A stretch of DNA of 64,000 bases, from contig NZ_SIXF01000023.1 in assembly GCF_004310665.1 (NCBI RefSeq), forward strand, positions 1 through 64,000, read 5' to 3'. The notes beneath the pieces were generated by a model. It was given only the letters and a program-made list of their open reading frames with translations, did not search any database and was not told the origin of the DNA. Of the stretch, positions 17,853 through 26,195 are shown piece after piece. This DNA is from Pedobacter kyonggii. Its GTDB lineage: Bacteria; Bacteroidota; Bacteroidia; Sphingobacteriales; Sphingobacteriaceae. Position 1 is the first letter of the stretch; each line of letters starts with the position of its first letter. Made by a program: the position numbers and the translations under genes.

Positions 17853-19052
17853 ATGCCAAAAATTTCACAAAAAGGTGTGCAGATGCCTGCATCGCCAATC
17901 AGAAAGTTAACTCCATTTGCAGATCAAGCTAAAAAAGATGGTAAAAAAGTTTTCCATTTAAATATTGGTCAACCAGATATCGAAACACCTGAAGGAATGT
18001 TAAACGCCATCAAAAACATTGATTTTAATGTTTGGGCCTATACTCCATCAGAAGGTACGCTTGCATACCGTTTAAAACTTACCAAATACTACAATAAACT
18101 GGGTTACAATATTACACCCGAAAATATATTGGTAACAGTTGGTGGTTCAGAGGCCATTACCATTGCCATGCAAACCTGTGTAAACGAGGGCGATGAAATT
18201 ATCATTCCAGAACCTTTTTATGCCAATTATAACGGCTTTGCCTGCATGAGCAACGTGGTGGTAAAACCGATCCTTTCTTATATCGAAAATGGTTTTGCTT
18301 TGCCTCCGATTGCCGAATTCGAAAAACTGATTACAGAAAAAACGAAGGCAATCATTATTTGTAACCCAAATAACCCTACTGGTTATTTGTATTCAAAAGC
18401 AGAATTAGAGGCATTAAAAACACTTTGTGTTAAATACGATCTATTTTTATTCTCTGATGAAGCTTATCGCGAATTCTGTTATGATGGGAGAGAATTTATT
18501 TCTCCAATGCATTTAGATGGTTTGGATGAAAATGTGGTCATTATGGATACGGTTTCTAAACGCTACAGCGCTTGTGGTGCACGTTTAGGCTGTTTAATCA
18601 CCAAAAATAAAGAAGTTATTGCATCAGGATTAAAATTTGCGCAAGCAAGATTAAGCCCAGGCATGGTAGAGCAGATTGCCGGAGCGGCCGCTGTTGATAC
18701 ACCAGATAGCTATTTCGAAAAAGTAAATACCGAATATACCTTACGCCGCGATACTTTGGTTAGCCGGTTGAATAATATAGAAGGTGTTTTCTGTCCTAAT
18801 CCGGGCGGTGCATTTTACGTGGTAGCAAAATTCCCGATTGATGATGCTGATAAATTCTGTCAGTGGATTTTAGAAGATTTTGCCCATAATAACCAAACGG
18901 TAATGATGGCACCTGCAACGGGCTTTTATTCTACGCCAGGTTCTGGTAAAAACGAAGTACGTATGGCATACGTGTTAAATACTGATGATTTAAACGCAGC
19001 TATGGACTGTTTGGAAGTAGCACTGCAACAATATCCGGGAAGAACGGTATAG
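17853..19052 (+). CDS. PLP-dependent class I/II aminotransferase (aspartate aminotransferase-like)
   Basis: A 399-residue fold-type I aminotransferase. Motifs are FHLNIGQPDIETPEG, VTVGGSEAI, NPNNPTGYLYS, the SDEAYREF strand, and the PLP-binding Lys in DTVSKRYSACGARLG. The N-terminus MPKISQKGVQMPASPIRKL is conserved in related proteins, which supports this start despite the very short leader. In Bacteroidota such enzymes transaminate aspartate or aromatic keto acids; the substrate here is not settled. It is a single-gene unit between two terminators. Confidence 0.9.
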   Translation: MPKISQKGVQMPASPIRKLTPFADQAKKDGKKVFHLNIGQPDIETPEGMLNAIKNIDFNVWAYTPSEGTLAYRLKLTKYYNKLGYNITPENILVTVGGSEAITIAMQTCVNEGDEIIIPEPFYANYNGFACMSNVVVKPILSYIENGFALPPIAEFEKLITEKTKAIIICNPNNPTGYLYSKAELEALKTLCVKYDLFLFSDEAYREFCYDGREFISPMHLDGLDENVVIMDTVSKRYSACGARLGCLITKNKEVIASGLKFAQARLSPGMVEQIAGAAAVDTPDSYFEKVNTEYTLRRDTLVSRLNNIEGVFCPNPGGAFYVVAKFPIDDADKFCQWILEDFAHNNQTVMMAPATGFYSTPGSGKNEVRMAYVLNTDDLNAAMDCLEVALQQYPGRTV

Positions 19053-19086
19053 TTTGCAGTTGGCAATTTCCAGTTTTCAATTTTAG

Positions 19087-19128
19087 ATGCCAAATAACAG
19101 TTTACAGCTATTATTTGGCATTTTATTT
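19087..19128 (+). terminator. Terminator after the aminotransferase
   Basis: ATGCCAAATAA (19087-19097) and TTATTTGGCAT (19111-19121) are perfectly inverted around a 13-base loop, followed by TTTATTT. Confidence 0.7.
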
Positions 19129-19129
19129 G

Positions 19130-19137
19130 TATATTTG
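19130..19137 (+). promoter_or_regulatory. -7 promoter box of tmRNA
   Basis: TATATTTG fits TAnnTTTG, 46 bases before the mature tmRNA 5' end. The 14-base palindrome CAGTTTGCAAACTG (19143-19156) lies in the presumed precursor leader. Confidence 0.55.
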
Positions 19138-19183
19138 TTGTTCAGTTTGCAAACTGATTACTCAAAACTGCAAACTGAAACTT

Positions 19184-19546
19184 GGGGCCGTTCTTGGATT
19201 TGACAGGGTGGCGAAGGTTATGTTAGCATGCAGTGCGTTGTACGGAGAGCACTTAAAGTGAACGTTCACATTTTAGTTGGCGAAAATACTTACGCCTTAG
19301 CTGCTTAGTTTAGAACTAATTAGCTTTTGTCCCTCTAACTGCTGCATTGTTGGGTTAGAATCTGGGGCATCGAAACAACAAAGCTGGCTTTAAGGAGATA
19401 CGACTTAAAGTGAGATAAAGTATCTAAGGATTTAAATAAGGTCGGTTTTCAGCCCGTTTATTTCCCGAAAATCAATTGAAAAATAAGCATGTAGAAGGTA
19501 TAATTTATCTCACAACTGGACAAGGGTTCGACTCCCTTCGGCTCCA
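19184..19546 (+). ncRNA. ssrA: Transfer-messenger RNA (tmRNA)
   Basis: The 5' end GGGGCCG pairs with CGGCTCC at the 3' end as an acceptor stem, and GGGTTCGACTCCC forms the T-arm. The tag frame begins GGC GAA AAT ACT at 19279 and ends with TAG at 19306-19308, encoding GENTYALAA, a Bacteroidota-type tag. Together with SmpB the RNA rescues stalled ribosomes and marks the product for proteolysis. The terminal CCA is not encoded (the bases after the discriminator A are CT). A reading frame crossing the 3' half is not a gene. Confidence 0.97.
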
Positions 19547-19580
19547 CTGGAATCAGTATCAGAATTCACCAAAAAACACT

Positions 19581-19619
19581 AAAAGCCTGCAAATCAATTA
19601 TTTGCAGGCTTTTGTTTTT
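19581..19619 (+). terminator. tmRNA terminator
   Basis: AAAAGCCTGCAAAT (19581-19594) and ATTTGCAGGCTTTT (19600-19613) form a perfect 14-pair stem followed by GTTTTTT. Confidence 0.92.
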
Positions 19620-19624
19620 TGGTA

Positions 19625-19652
19625 TTTATTGGCTGGTTATCCAGCCAATAAA
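19625..19652. repeat. Perfect 12-base inverted repeat after tmRNA
   Basis: TTTATTGGCTGG and CCAGCCAATAAA flank a TTAT loop, 6 bases past the terminator tail. No T-run follows. It lies at the junction between the housekeeping half and the accessory half of the window. Confidence 0.7.
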
Positions 19653-19813
19653 CAAATAAAGGTGAGTGTTCGATCAAAAACATGGCAGTTCAAATTCCCT
19701 GATGAGCATCGCCGTAAAAGTTCTAAGGATGAGTATTGATATTTAAGAATCTAGTTTTTTGCCTCATACTGTAACTACAATTTGCTTTTTGTGTCTCAAG
19801 GTTAAAATGACTG

Positions 19814-20629
19814 ATGAAAAAAATTACTGCGGGAAATTTTTTTGGTAATACTGATCAAACAATAATCCTGAATGAAATTATTATCACCAACACGGAGTAC
19901 ACGCACGAATTTGTTGACTGGCATTATCACGATAATGCTTATTTTACTTTTTTACTGGCGGGGAATGTCTCTGAAATAAGTAAAACGGATCATCATAAAT
20001 GTGTGCCAGGCACTTTGCTATTCCATAATTCCCATGACCCGCATTACAATGTGAAGCCTAAGGGTTACACGAGGGGGATGCAACTGGAGTTGTCATCAGG
20101 ATTGTTATCAGAATTTGCAGGCAAAAAAATGGACAGAGGCAGCTTTGAAGTCGTGAACCCTTTGGTAAAATCGCTTTTCCATCAAATGCTGTTATTATCA
20201 AAAAACCCTGATGAAACCAGTTTGCTATCCTTGCATTCGCTGGCGCTTAATGCGATAGATGGACTTTGTAATCATTCAAATCCTTTAATACACAAACATC
20301 CGCCAGAATGGGTCAATAAGATCAGGCAATTGTTGCACGACAATGTGAACAAAAGCCATTCCCTAGCATCCTTGTCGAATATAATTGGTATACATCCTGT
20401 GCACTTATCCAGATACTTTCCGAAATATTTTGGCTGTAACCTTGGGGCATACATACGCAGAATGAGACTTTGCAAGGCAGCGGCGGAATTTGGTACTAAA
20501 AAAAAATCTGCCATTCAGATTGCTTTTGAATGTGGCTTTTACGACCAAGCCCATCTCATTCGCTGTTTCAAAGAAGAATTCCGGTTTACCCCGCATCAAT
20601 ATCAGCGTTATTTAAAGCAAGAATTGTAA
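19814..20629 (+). CDS. AraC-family transcriptional regulator
   Basis: A 271-residue regulator. Residues 20-110 form a cupin-like sensor domain (FVDWHYHDNAYFTFLLAGN). Residues 165-268 hold two helix-turn-helix units: SLASLSNIIGIHPVHLSRYFPKYFG, then AIQIAFECGFYDQAHLIRCFKEEF with the family's FRFTPHQYQRY ending. The ligand is unknown. It precedes the serine hydrolase gene by 72 bases on the same strand and may control it. Confidence 0.88.
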   Translation: MKKITAGNFFGNTDQTIILNEIIITNTEYTHEFVDWHYHDNAYFTFLLAGNVSEISKTDHHKCVPGTLLFHNSHDPHYNVKPKGYTRGMQLELSSGLLSEFAGKKMDRGSFEVVNPLVKSLFHQMLLLSKNPDETSLLSLHSLALNAIDGLCNHSNPLIHKHPPEWVNKIRQLLHDNVNKSHSLASLSNIIGIHPVHLSRYFPKYFGCNLGAYIRRMRLCKAAAEFGTKKKSAIQIAFECGFYDQAHLIRCFKEEFRFTPHQYQRYLKQEL

Positions 20630-20701
20630 TCATGGTCCATGTTAATTCTGTCCTATTTTTCAGCATCGTAAAGCGTTAACCTTGTCAGATAATATTTTCT
20701 T

Positions 20702-22306
20702 ATGAAACGCATTTTATTTTTAACGGTATTTTTCACCTCTATAATCTCCTGTTTTACTGCAAGTGCCCAAATGAAAAGCCTTGATTTTTTAGATCACAGA
20801 CCAATTCATCTAACTGATTCTACGGCTGAAGGAATTTCAAGCTATAATATTGGAAGTGATAAAGATTTATACTTAAGGCTCAATGTAGGAAAATCACTAG
20901 TTGAGGAACTCGCCATATTGGCACCAAAGGTTTCAGCCGATTCCTCTTTAAAAACTGGAAATTTTCAGTTTTGCTTTCTGATAGATGGTAAGATGGTGTA
21001 TCAAGAGAATCTGCATCCTGGAGCTATTCTGCTTCAGGATAAAATAGTCAGTAAACCACTGGCGGTAGTGCTAATCAGTGCGAGCAGATCTGGACTATGG
21101 AGCATAAATATGTGGGATCGGTTTATGATAAATTCTGGAATAGATTTATTTGGGCCGTTGCCAAAAAAACTAACCGTCCAAGTAAGGGTCTATATCGATG
21201 CGGGCAAAAGAATTTATTCCCCAGTTTTGTTGGAATCTAGTATTAACATGACAAGAATTCTTCCCGAAATTGATGAAGCGCTGCTGAAACCCCAGGCGAT
21301 TAAGGCAGGCAGTGGCTGGCCGCTGTATGTAGGAACGTACGATGAGAAGTTAATCACAGCGCTTAACACTAAAATTATCCAACAGTCATTTAAAAAAATC
21401 AATTCGGTGGTTGTAGTCAAAAAAGGAAAGTTGTTGCTGGAAGAGTATTTCAATGCTTCTTCCAGGGCAAACCTTCATGATCCACGCTCCGTTAGCAAGT
21501 CTTTTACCGGAACCCTGCTTGGTATGGCGATTCACGATGGCTACCTGAAATCTGAGGAGCAAAAATTGGGGGCATTTTACAATTTAGCGCATTTTGAACA
21601 TCCCTCAGCGAAAAAAGAAAATGTACGGTTGGTTGACCTGTTGACAATGAGTTCGGCTTTTGACGGAAATGATGAAGTGATGGAATCCCCTGGTAATGAA
21701 GAAAATATGTATCCTACTTCTAATTACGTAAAGTTCGCATTGGATTTACCCATGGAAGCAGACAAGCAGAATGGCAAACAATGGTCTTACTTTACCGCAG
21801 GAACGATGCTGCTCGGTGATATTATGGATAAAACTATTCCAGGTGGCTTAGAGCTTTACGCGAAAAAAAAATTATTTGATCCTTTGGGCATTGATTCGCT
21901 TGAATGGGCCCGCACACCACAGGGTAAACCATTTACAGGTGGGGGTTTACGCCTAAGAGCCTTAGACTTTGCGAAATTCGGGCAACTTTATCTTAAAAAA
22001 GGTATCTGGAAAGACCAGCAACTTGTGCCAAAATCTTGGGTAGACAAGTCATTTCGCCATTTGCAGATACTCCCTTCAGACCGGCCAGGTTTTTATGGAT
22101 TCCTCTTCTGGAATAAAACATTTAAGATTAACGGCAAAATCCTGGAAGCATGGTACAGCTCGGGAAACGGTGGAAACAAAATCTACATTTTTAAGGAGAT
22201 TGATCTGGTTGTTGTAATAAATGCATCTGCATATGGAACTTCCTTTGCACACCAACAGGCAGATCAGATTTTAGAAAAATATATACTTCCGGCAGTATTG
22301 AAATAA
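20702..22306 (+). CDS. Exported serine hydrolase, beta-lactamase class C-like
   Basis: A 534-residue protein with a signal peptide (residues 1-22), a roughly 190-residue N-terminal region of unknown fold, and a beta-lactamase/esterase domain from about 230. The catalytic SxxK is SVSK in DPRSVSKSFTG; the Tyr of WSYFTAGTMLLG is in the place of the second motif, and GGGLRLRALDFAKFGQLYLKKG is typical of the NylB-like and esterase branch. The substrate is probably an ester, amide or lactam; antibiotic resistance is not implied. It converges on the broken GH9 gene. Confidence 0.82.
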   Translation: MKRILFLTVFFTSIISCFTASAQMKSLDFLDHRPIHLTDSTAEGISSYNIGSDKDLYLRLNVGKSLVEELAILAPKVSADSSLKTGNFQFCFLIDGKMVYQENLHPGAILLQDKIVSKPLAVVLISASRSGLWSINMWDRFMINSGIDLFGPLPKKLTVQVRVYIDAGKRIYSPVLLESSINMTRILPEIDEALLKPQAIKAGSGWPLYVGTYDEKLITALNTKIIQQSFKKINSVVVVKKGKLLLEEYFNASSRANLHDPRSVSKSFTGTLLGMAIHDGYLKSEEQKLGAFYNLAHFEHPSAKKENVRLVDLLTMSSAFDGNDEVMESPGNEENMYPTSNYVKFALDLPMEADKQNGKQWSYFTAGTMLLGDIMDKTIPGGLELYAKKKLFDPLGIDSLEWARTPQGKPFTGGGLRLRALDFAKFGQLYLKKGIWKDQQLVPKSWVDKSFRHLQILPSDRPGFYGFLFWNKTFKINGKILEAWYSSGNGGNKIYIFKEIDLVVVINASAYGTSFAHQQADQILEKYILPAVLK

Positions 22307-22380
22307 TCATCTTAAATAAATTTAAAATGCAATTGTATATAATCTAAAATTGAAAAAACATTTCAAAAAAAACAGATAGA

Positions 22381-22500
22381 ATGAATATAAAATCAGCTTT
22401 ACCTTTTGGGCCTTTCATTTACCTTAATTGGCAATATTAACCTTTCACAAACCAGGCAAGACAACCCATAAGGATTGATATATCCGCTGTGATGACAAAC
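22381..22500 (+). pseudogene. Possible frameshifted 5' end of a secreted-protein gene
   Basis: From the ATG at 22381 the frame gives MNIKS, and a one-base shift then reads LYLLGLSFTLIGNINLSQ, a good signal peptide core, before TRQDNP and a stop. A further shift continues IRIDISAV. It looks like the decayed start of an exported protein. The segment is short and AT-rich, so chance is not excluded. Confidence 0.3.
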
Positions 22501-22525
22501 AAGCTAATTATATGGCTGTTTTTTA

Positions 22526-24295
22526 CTACCTATTATTTGAACCGTCCCTTTCTTTTGTTTGTAAACACTCTAGTGCATTTGCAACATATACCAAGGGAGC
22601 GTTCCAATTGATCGCTATCTCATTACTTGCATAAGAAGCAACATTGTCGAGGTAAGATAGTTCCGGCTCCGCAAATTCATATTTTAGTCCGTCCTGCTTT
22701 TCCGAATTGGGCCCACCAACCAACATACCAGGAACCGGATCAGCAACACCATCAGCAAAAGAAATGCGGTGGTGTGGGTTCATCGGTGATTTGGCACCAA
22801 TACCGGTAACAAAAGAATAACCAGTTGCATTTCTTCCCAGTATATAATCCAGATTACCCAGGGCGGCGTTCAGGTAATCCTTATTTTGTGTGAATAAATA
22901 AGCATTAATGAGCAAAACTGATTGATTCATGGCAACCGAATTACTTCCCCATACAAAATCCGACAGTGAGCTGCCCATTACTGAGCCATAGGCACCTGCC
23001 TTGCCCGACAACAGATAACGGTCTGCAATTGAAAGCACTTTTTTCTTCAAAATACTAGTGATGCTGCTGTAACTTTCTGGGAGTTGGTCATGACACCTGA
23101 TCAGGGAATAATACCCTAAAATGCCTACGTAACTCCAGCCGGGCAAATTTACCTTTGCATTAAGCCGCGCAAAGAAGGCATCATAATATTGTGGCTCGCC
23201 GGTAGTGGCCAGGAGCTCAGCAGCTGCCCAGCTCCACTCGTCTTCAAAATCTTTGTCTCCGTAAGCACCTGTAGTGACTTTCAGATCAGATGTCTTGTTC
23301 ATCAGTTCCTGATCGTAAGCCAGATTTGGATTTTTAAGGGCCCAATTCCAGGCCAGAATTGCGGCAGAACGGCAACTGTCTGCCAGGCCAGGATATTATT
23401 GAGGAAAATCCTTTAAAATCCGTGATGCCTGAGCGGCAACCGCAACTAGGTTTAACGTTGCTGCCGTACCTTTCGCCACAACATATCTGGGTGCCAAAGC
23501 CTCTGCAGGCATAATCATCGCATCGAAACCGAGATTTGTACACTTATTGTAAACACCGCCGTCATATGGATCCTGCATTTTCAACATCCATCGTAAATTG
23601 TAGATGGCTTCGGTCAATATATCCGGCACGCTATTCTTCGCTTTTGAAAGCTTCACTTTCAGACCAAGGAAATAGTTAGGAAAGTCCTCGTAAGCCGATA
23701 GTAAAGTAGCGGTAGATATGCCGCTATTGACCATGTACTTATTGTAGTCGCCCGCATCATACCAGCCTCCTGTCACATTAATCCTGCTTCCTGCAGCCCT
23801 TTTTTTGGTGGCGGCAGATGGGTGAATCAATACTGCGGTATCCGGATGTCCCGACATACGGTACCACTTCCCGGCATAATCTTTATCTAAGGCCGAGGAA
23901 GCTCGCTGGTAATAAAAAGCTTTCAAGCCAGCTACAGCAAGGTCCTGATGCACACTGTCTGCGATCTTAAAAACTGGAGAGTCATCAAGGCCCGGAATCC
24001 TGATCAAATAAGTTCCAGGTTGGTTGAAATGGCTGAAATCTGCTATTCTAGTCTTAATTCCAGAATATCCGGTGCTGCTCAATCCAGATAGCGATCCGGT
24101 AAACACCGACTTTCCAGCTGGCATGGCAATCAGTTTAAAACCATCGCCCGTAGCATCTTTGGTGACCACGGCACTTTTATTCAAACCTGGATAAAAGCCT
24201 GACTGATCTAAAAGTATTACCGGATGCCCGACCTTTTGAGCCTGGGCTTTCAGTGATCCCATAATGATAAGCGCGACGTAAAATAAGGATTTCAT
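22526..24295 (-). pseudogene. GH9 endoglucanase-like gene with one in-frame stop
   Basis: Two collinear halves of a glycoside hydrolase family 9 enzyme lie in the same frame, separated only by a TAA at 23396-23398. The N-terminal half has a signal peptide, an Ig-like CelD_N domain (about 25-120) and the catalytic start with the Asp pair in GGWYDAGDYNKY. The stop falls after LKDFPQ. The frame then continues YPGLADSCRSAAILAWNWALKN and reaches the acid Glu in YASNEIAINWNAPLVY. The truncated product would lack that Glu and be inactive. I set the start at the second Met (24295), four bases after the upstream stop; a Met at 24316 overlaps the upstream gene. Read-through, sequencing error or a true mutation are all possible. 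Confidence 0.85.
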
Positions 24296-24299
24296 AGGG

Positions 24300-24848
24300 T
24301 TATAAATATTTCTCATACTCGGCCTGACTGATTACTTTGAGACTAACATCATCGACAAACATGGTGCCCGACACATAACCCAACGCAAATAAGAGTTTGA
24401 TGTTCAGAGTACCTGGTGGAACAATATAAGCATATTCATAAAGCTTCCAGTCATGATCTCCGGTAGCTGAAGCAATATTAATCCCTTCTCCGATTTTGGC
24501 TTCGTTCTTACCCAGCATTTCAAAAAGGAAAAGTGCACCATTCCAGTCTTCCTTTCCGGTACTTACACCATCTACTTTGATCTTGGCCGACATCAAAATG
24601 TATTTTGTATTTTTGGGTAGAGTTACTATTTGGTGCATGCCTGTCCATTTAGAAGGATCGCCGGAGAATAAAGCGCTGCTCATTTTTCCGGTGCTGAAAA
24701 TATAAGGTGTAGCCTTCGCAGAATAGTCTACCCATCCCCTAAGTTCATCTTCGAAGCCTCCATTTGTCACCAGGTTTTTTTGTGCCATGGCACTATAATT
24801 CGCTGTTAGTATCAAGATCCCAACAGCTACGTATTTTATAATATTCAT
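24300..24848 (-). CDS. Exported carbohydrate-binding module protein (CBM4/9-like)
   Basis: A 182-residue protein with a signal peptide (residues 1-22) followed by a single jelly-roll module. NLVTNGGFEDELRGWVDYS at the start and GTMFVDDVSLK at the end are the usual edges of CBM4/9-like domains. It carries no catalytic domain. It ends a few bases before the GH9 gene on the same strand, so it may deliver or hold the beta-glucan substrate for that enzyme. Ligand specificity is not known. Confidence 0.75.
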   Translation of the reverse strand: MNIIKYVAVGILILTANYSAMAQKNLVTNGGFEDELRGWVDYSAKATPYIFSTGKMSSALFSGDPSKWTGMHQIVTLPKNTKYILMSAKIKVDGVSTGKEDWNGALFLFEMLGKNEAKIGEGINIASATGDHDWKLYEYAYIVPPGTLNIKLLFALGYVSGTMFVDDVSLKVISQAEYEKYL

Positions 24849-24907
24849 GACTATAAATTTATTTTAATGGTTAAAGAAGGGGTTGTCTTATAAATCAATC
24901 TTTGAGT

Positions 24908-25022
24908 CTTGTCACGTTGAGCTCAGCCCGTGCTGAGTTTGCCGAAGCATCGAAACGCCTAAATGGCTTTTTTACAAGTCTTTCGACAGGCTCTCCGCAG
25001 GAGTCCTTTGGACTTGATGACA
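24908..25022. repeat. REP-like element between PUL genes
   Basis: The segment carries GTCACGTTGAGCTCAGC at the left and CTTTCGACAGGCTC with GACTTGATGAC at the right, partly complementary arms typical of degenerate intergenic palindromes in related genomes. It also contains two internal small palindromes, and the 229-base spacer holds no gene. Confidence 0.5.
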
Positions 25023-25077
25023 TTTTTTTATTTATGAGCCAGCCTCTTCTTCATCAAATTATTCTTAAAATAAAGAA

Positions 25078-26190
25078 TTAATATACACCGATATCATCCA
25101 GAAAAATTGTTTCCGGCGCATTACCACTCAATTCCTGAAAACCAATCCAGCTGAGACTAGTCGGTTTACCCGGTTGGCTGGCATTTTGAAAACGCTCCAA
25201 AGGCACGACATAGGTGGTCCATTTACCGGCATGCAATACAATGCTCACCTGGCGGTTGTCGAAATCATTCAATCCGATCTTTACTACCTTGCCTTCAGTT
25301 CCGGTTGTTCCATATATCGAGAATTTAACATAAGTTTTATCATTCAGGTCTACAGGATCATTGCTACCTACAGCATACCCAGCATAATTACCTGTATATG
25401 TGAGTTTTACAGAATACCTCCCCCTTTTAACCACCTCTGTATTATTAATATCTCCACTGGCACCGCCAAAATTGAAATCATAACCAGCTGTGATCTGATC
25501 GTCGTAAAACAAGTGCCTGAATCCAAATGGCAGTAGTATCGGCACTGCTGTTCCATCGTAAGATACATATGGACCAGTGCCAGTGCCACCAGGAGTGGTT
25601 ACACTCACAGCACCCAGGGCACCGTTAGGTACTGTTACCTTCAATGCTGTACTTGTTGAGGAAACCACCTGGGCTTCTATCGTACCAAATTTAACGCTGG
25701 ATACCTGATCGAAACGCAAGCCGGTAATGGTTAGCTCATCTCCTGCATTTCCGGCAAACTGGCTCAGGTCTGTAATTACCGGAGGTGGTTGTTTGATACT
25801 AAAATCGAAGCTCACCGTGCCAGATGCATTTGTAAGTGTCAATTTACCGGTTTGATTGATCCAGGAAGCCGTAGCAGGGATCATCACCACGATACTGTGG
25901 TCGCTAAACAGCGCAGTATTTAAGTAGGCTGCTGTGCCATTAAACTCCACTTTGTTTGTACTCTTCAGGTTTTCACCTTCGATTACATAAGTTACGCCGA
26001 CATCACCTGAGGTGACCGTAGAATCTAAGGCCGTTGGTTGAGCCACTCCCGGCTTAACGAGGGTGCGCACCCTGGTGATAATTGGCATGCCTTGTCCCTC
26101 CACTTCTTTTTTACAGGAGGCTATAAACATCAACATGAAAAATAATCCTGTCAAACAAATGACTATAGGGTTTTTATATATGATTTTCAT
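25078..26190 (-). CDS. Surface glycan-binding lipoprotein with IPT/TIG domains
   Basis: A 370-residue lipoprotein: the signal ends in MLMFIASCKK with the lipobox Cys near residue 26. Two IPT/TIG immunoglobulin-like domains follow (about 38-130 and 135-215, with PVITDLSQFAGNAGDELTITG and VSSVKFGT). The C-terminal 150 residues form a beta-sandwich resembling a carbohydrate-binding module (GRYSVKLTYTGNYAGYAVG, ending ETIFLDDIGVY). This is the position of the SusE/SusF-like surface glycan-binding protein in the operon, after SusD. The glycan is unknown. Confidence 0.8.
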   Translation of the reverse strand: MKIIYKNPIVICLTGLFFMLMFIASCKKEVEGQGMPIITRVRTLVKPGVAQPTALDSTVTSGDVGVTYVIEGENLKSTNKVEFNGTAAYLNTALFSDHSIVVMIPATASWINQTGKLTLTNASGTVSFDFSIKQPPPVITDLSQFAGNAGDELTITGLRFDQVSSVKFGTIEAQVVSSTSTALKVTVPNGALGAVSVTTPGGTGTGPYVSYDGTAVPILLPFGFRHLFYDDQITAGYDFNFGGASGDINNTEVVKRGRYSVKLTYTGNYAGYAVGSNDPVDLNDKTYVKFSIYGTTGTEGKVVKIGLNDFDNRQVSIVLHAGKWTTYVVPLERFQNASQPGKPTSLSWIGFQELSGNAPETIFLDDIGVY

Positions 26191-26195
26191 AATAA

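Noticed and set aside
19476-19739. 87-codon open frame after the aminotransferase
   Set aside because: Its first third is the 3' half of tmRNA and the rest crosses the tmRNA terminator and an inverted repeat; no protein family fits.
22526-24316. GH9 halves as two separate genes
   Set aside because: Same frame, adjoining residues, one fold: the second half has no start codon of its own near its real N-terminus and would lack half the active site.
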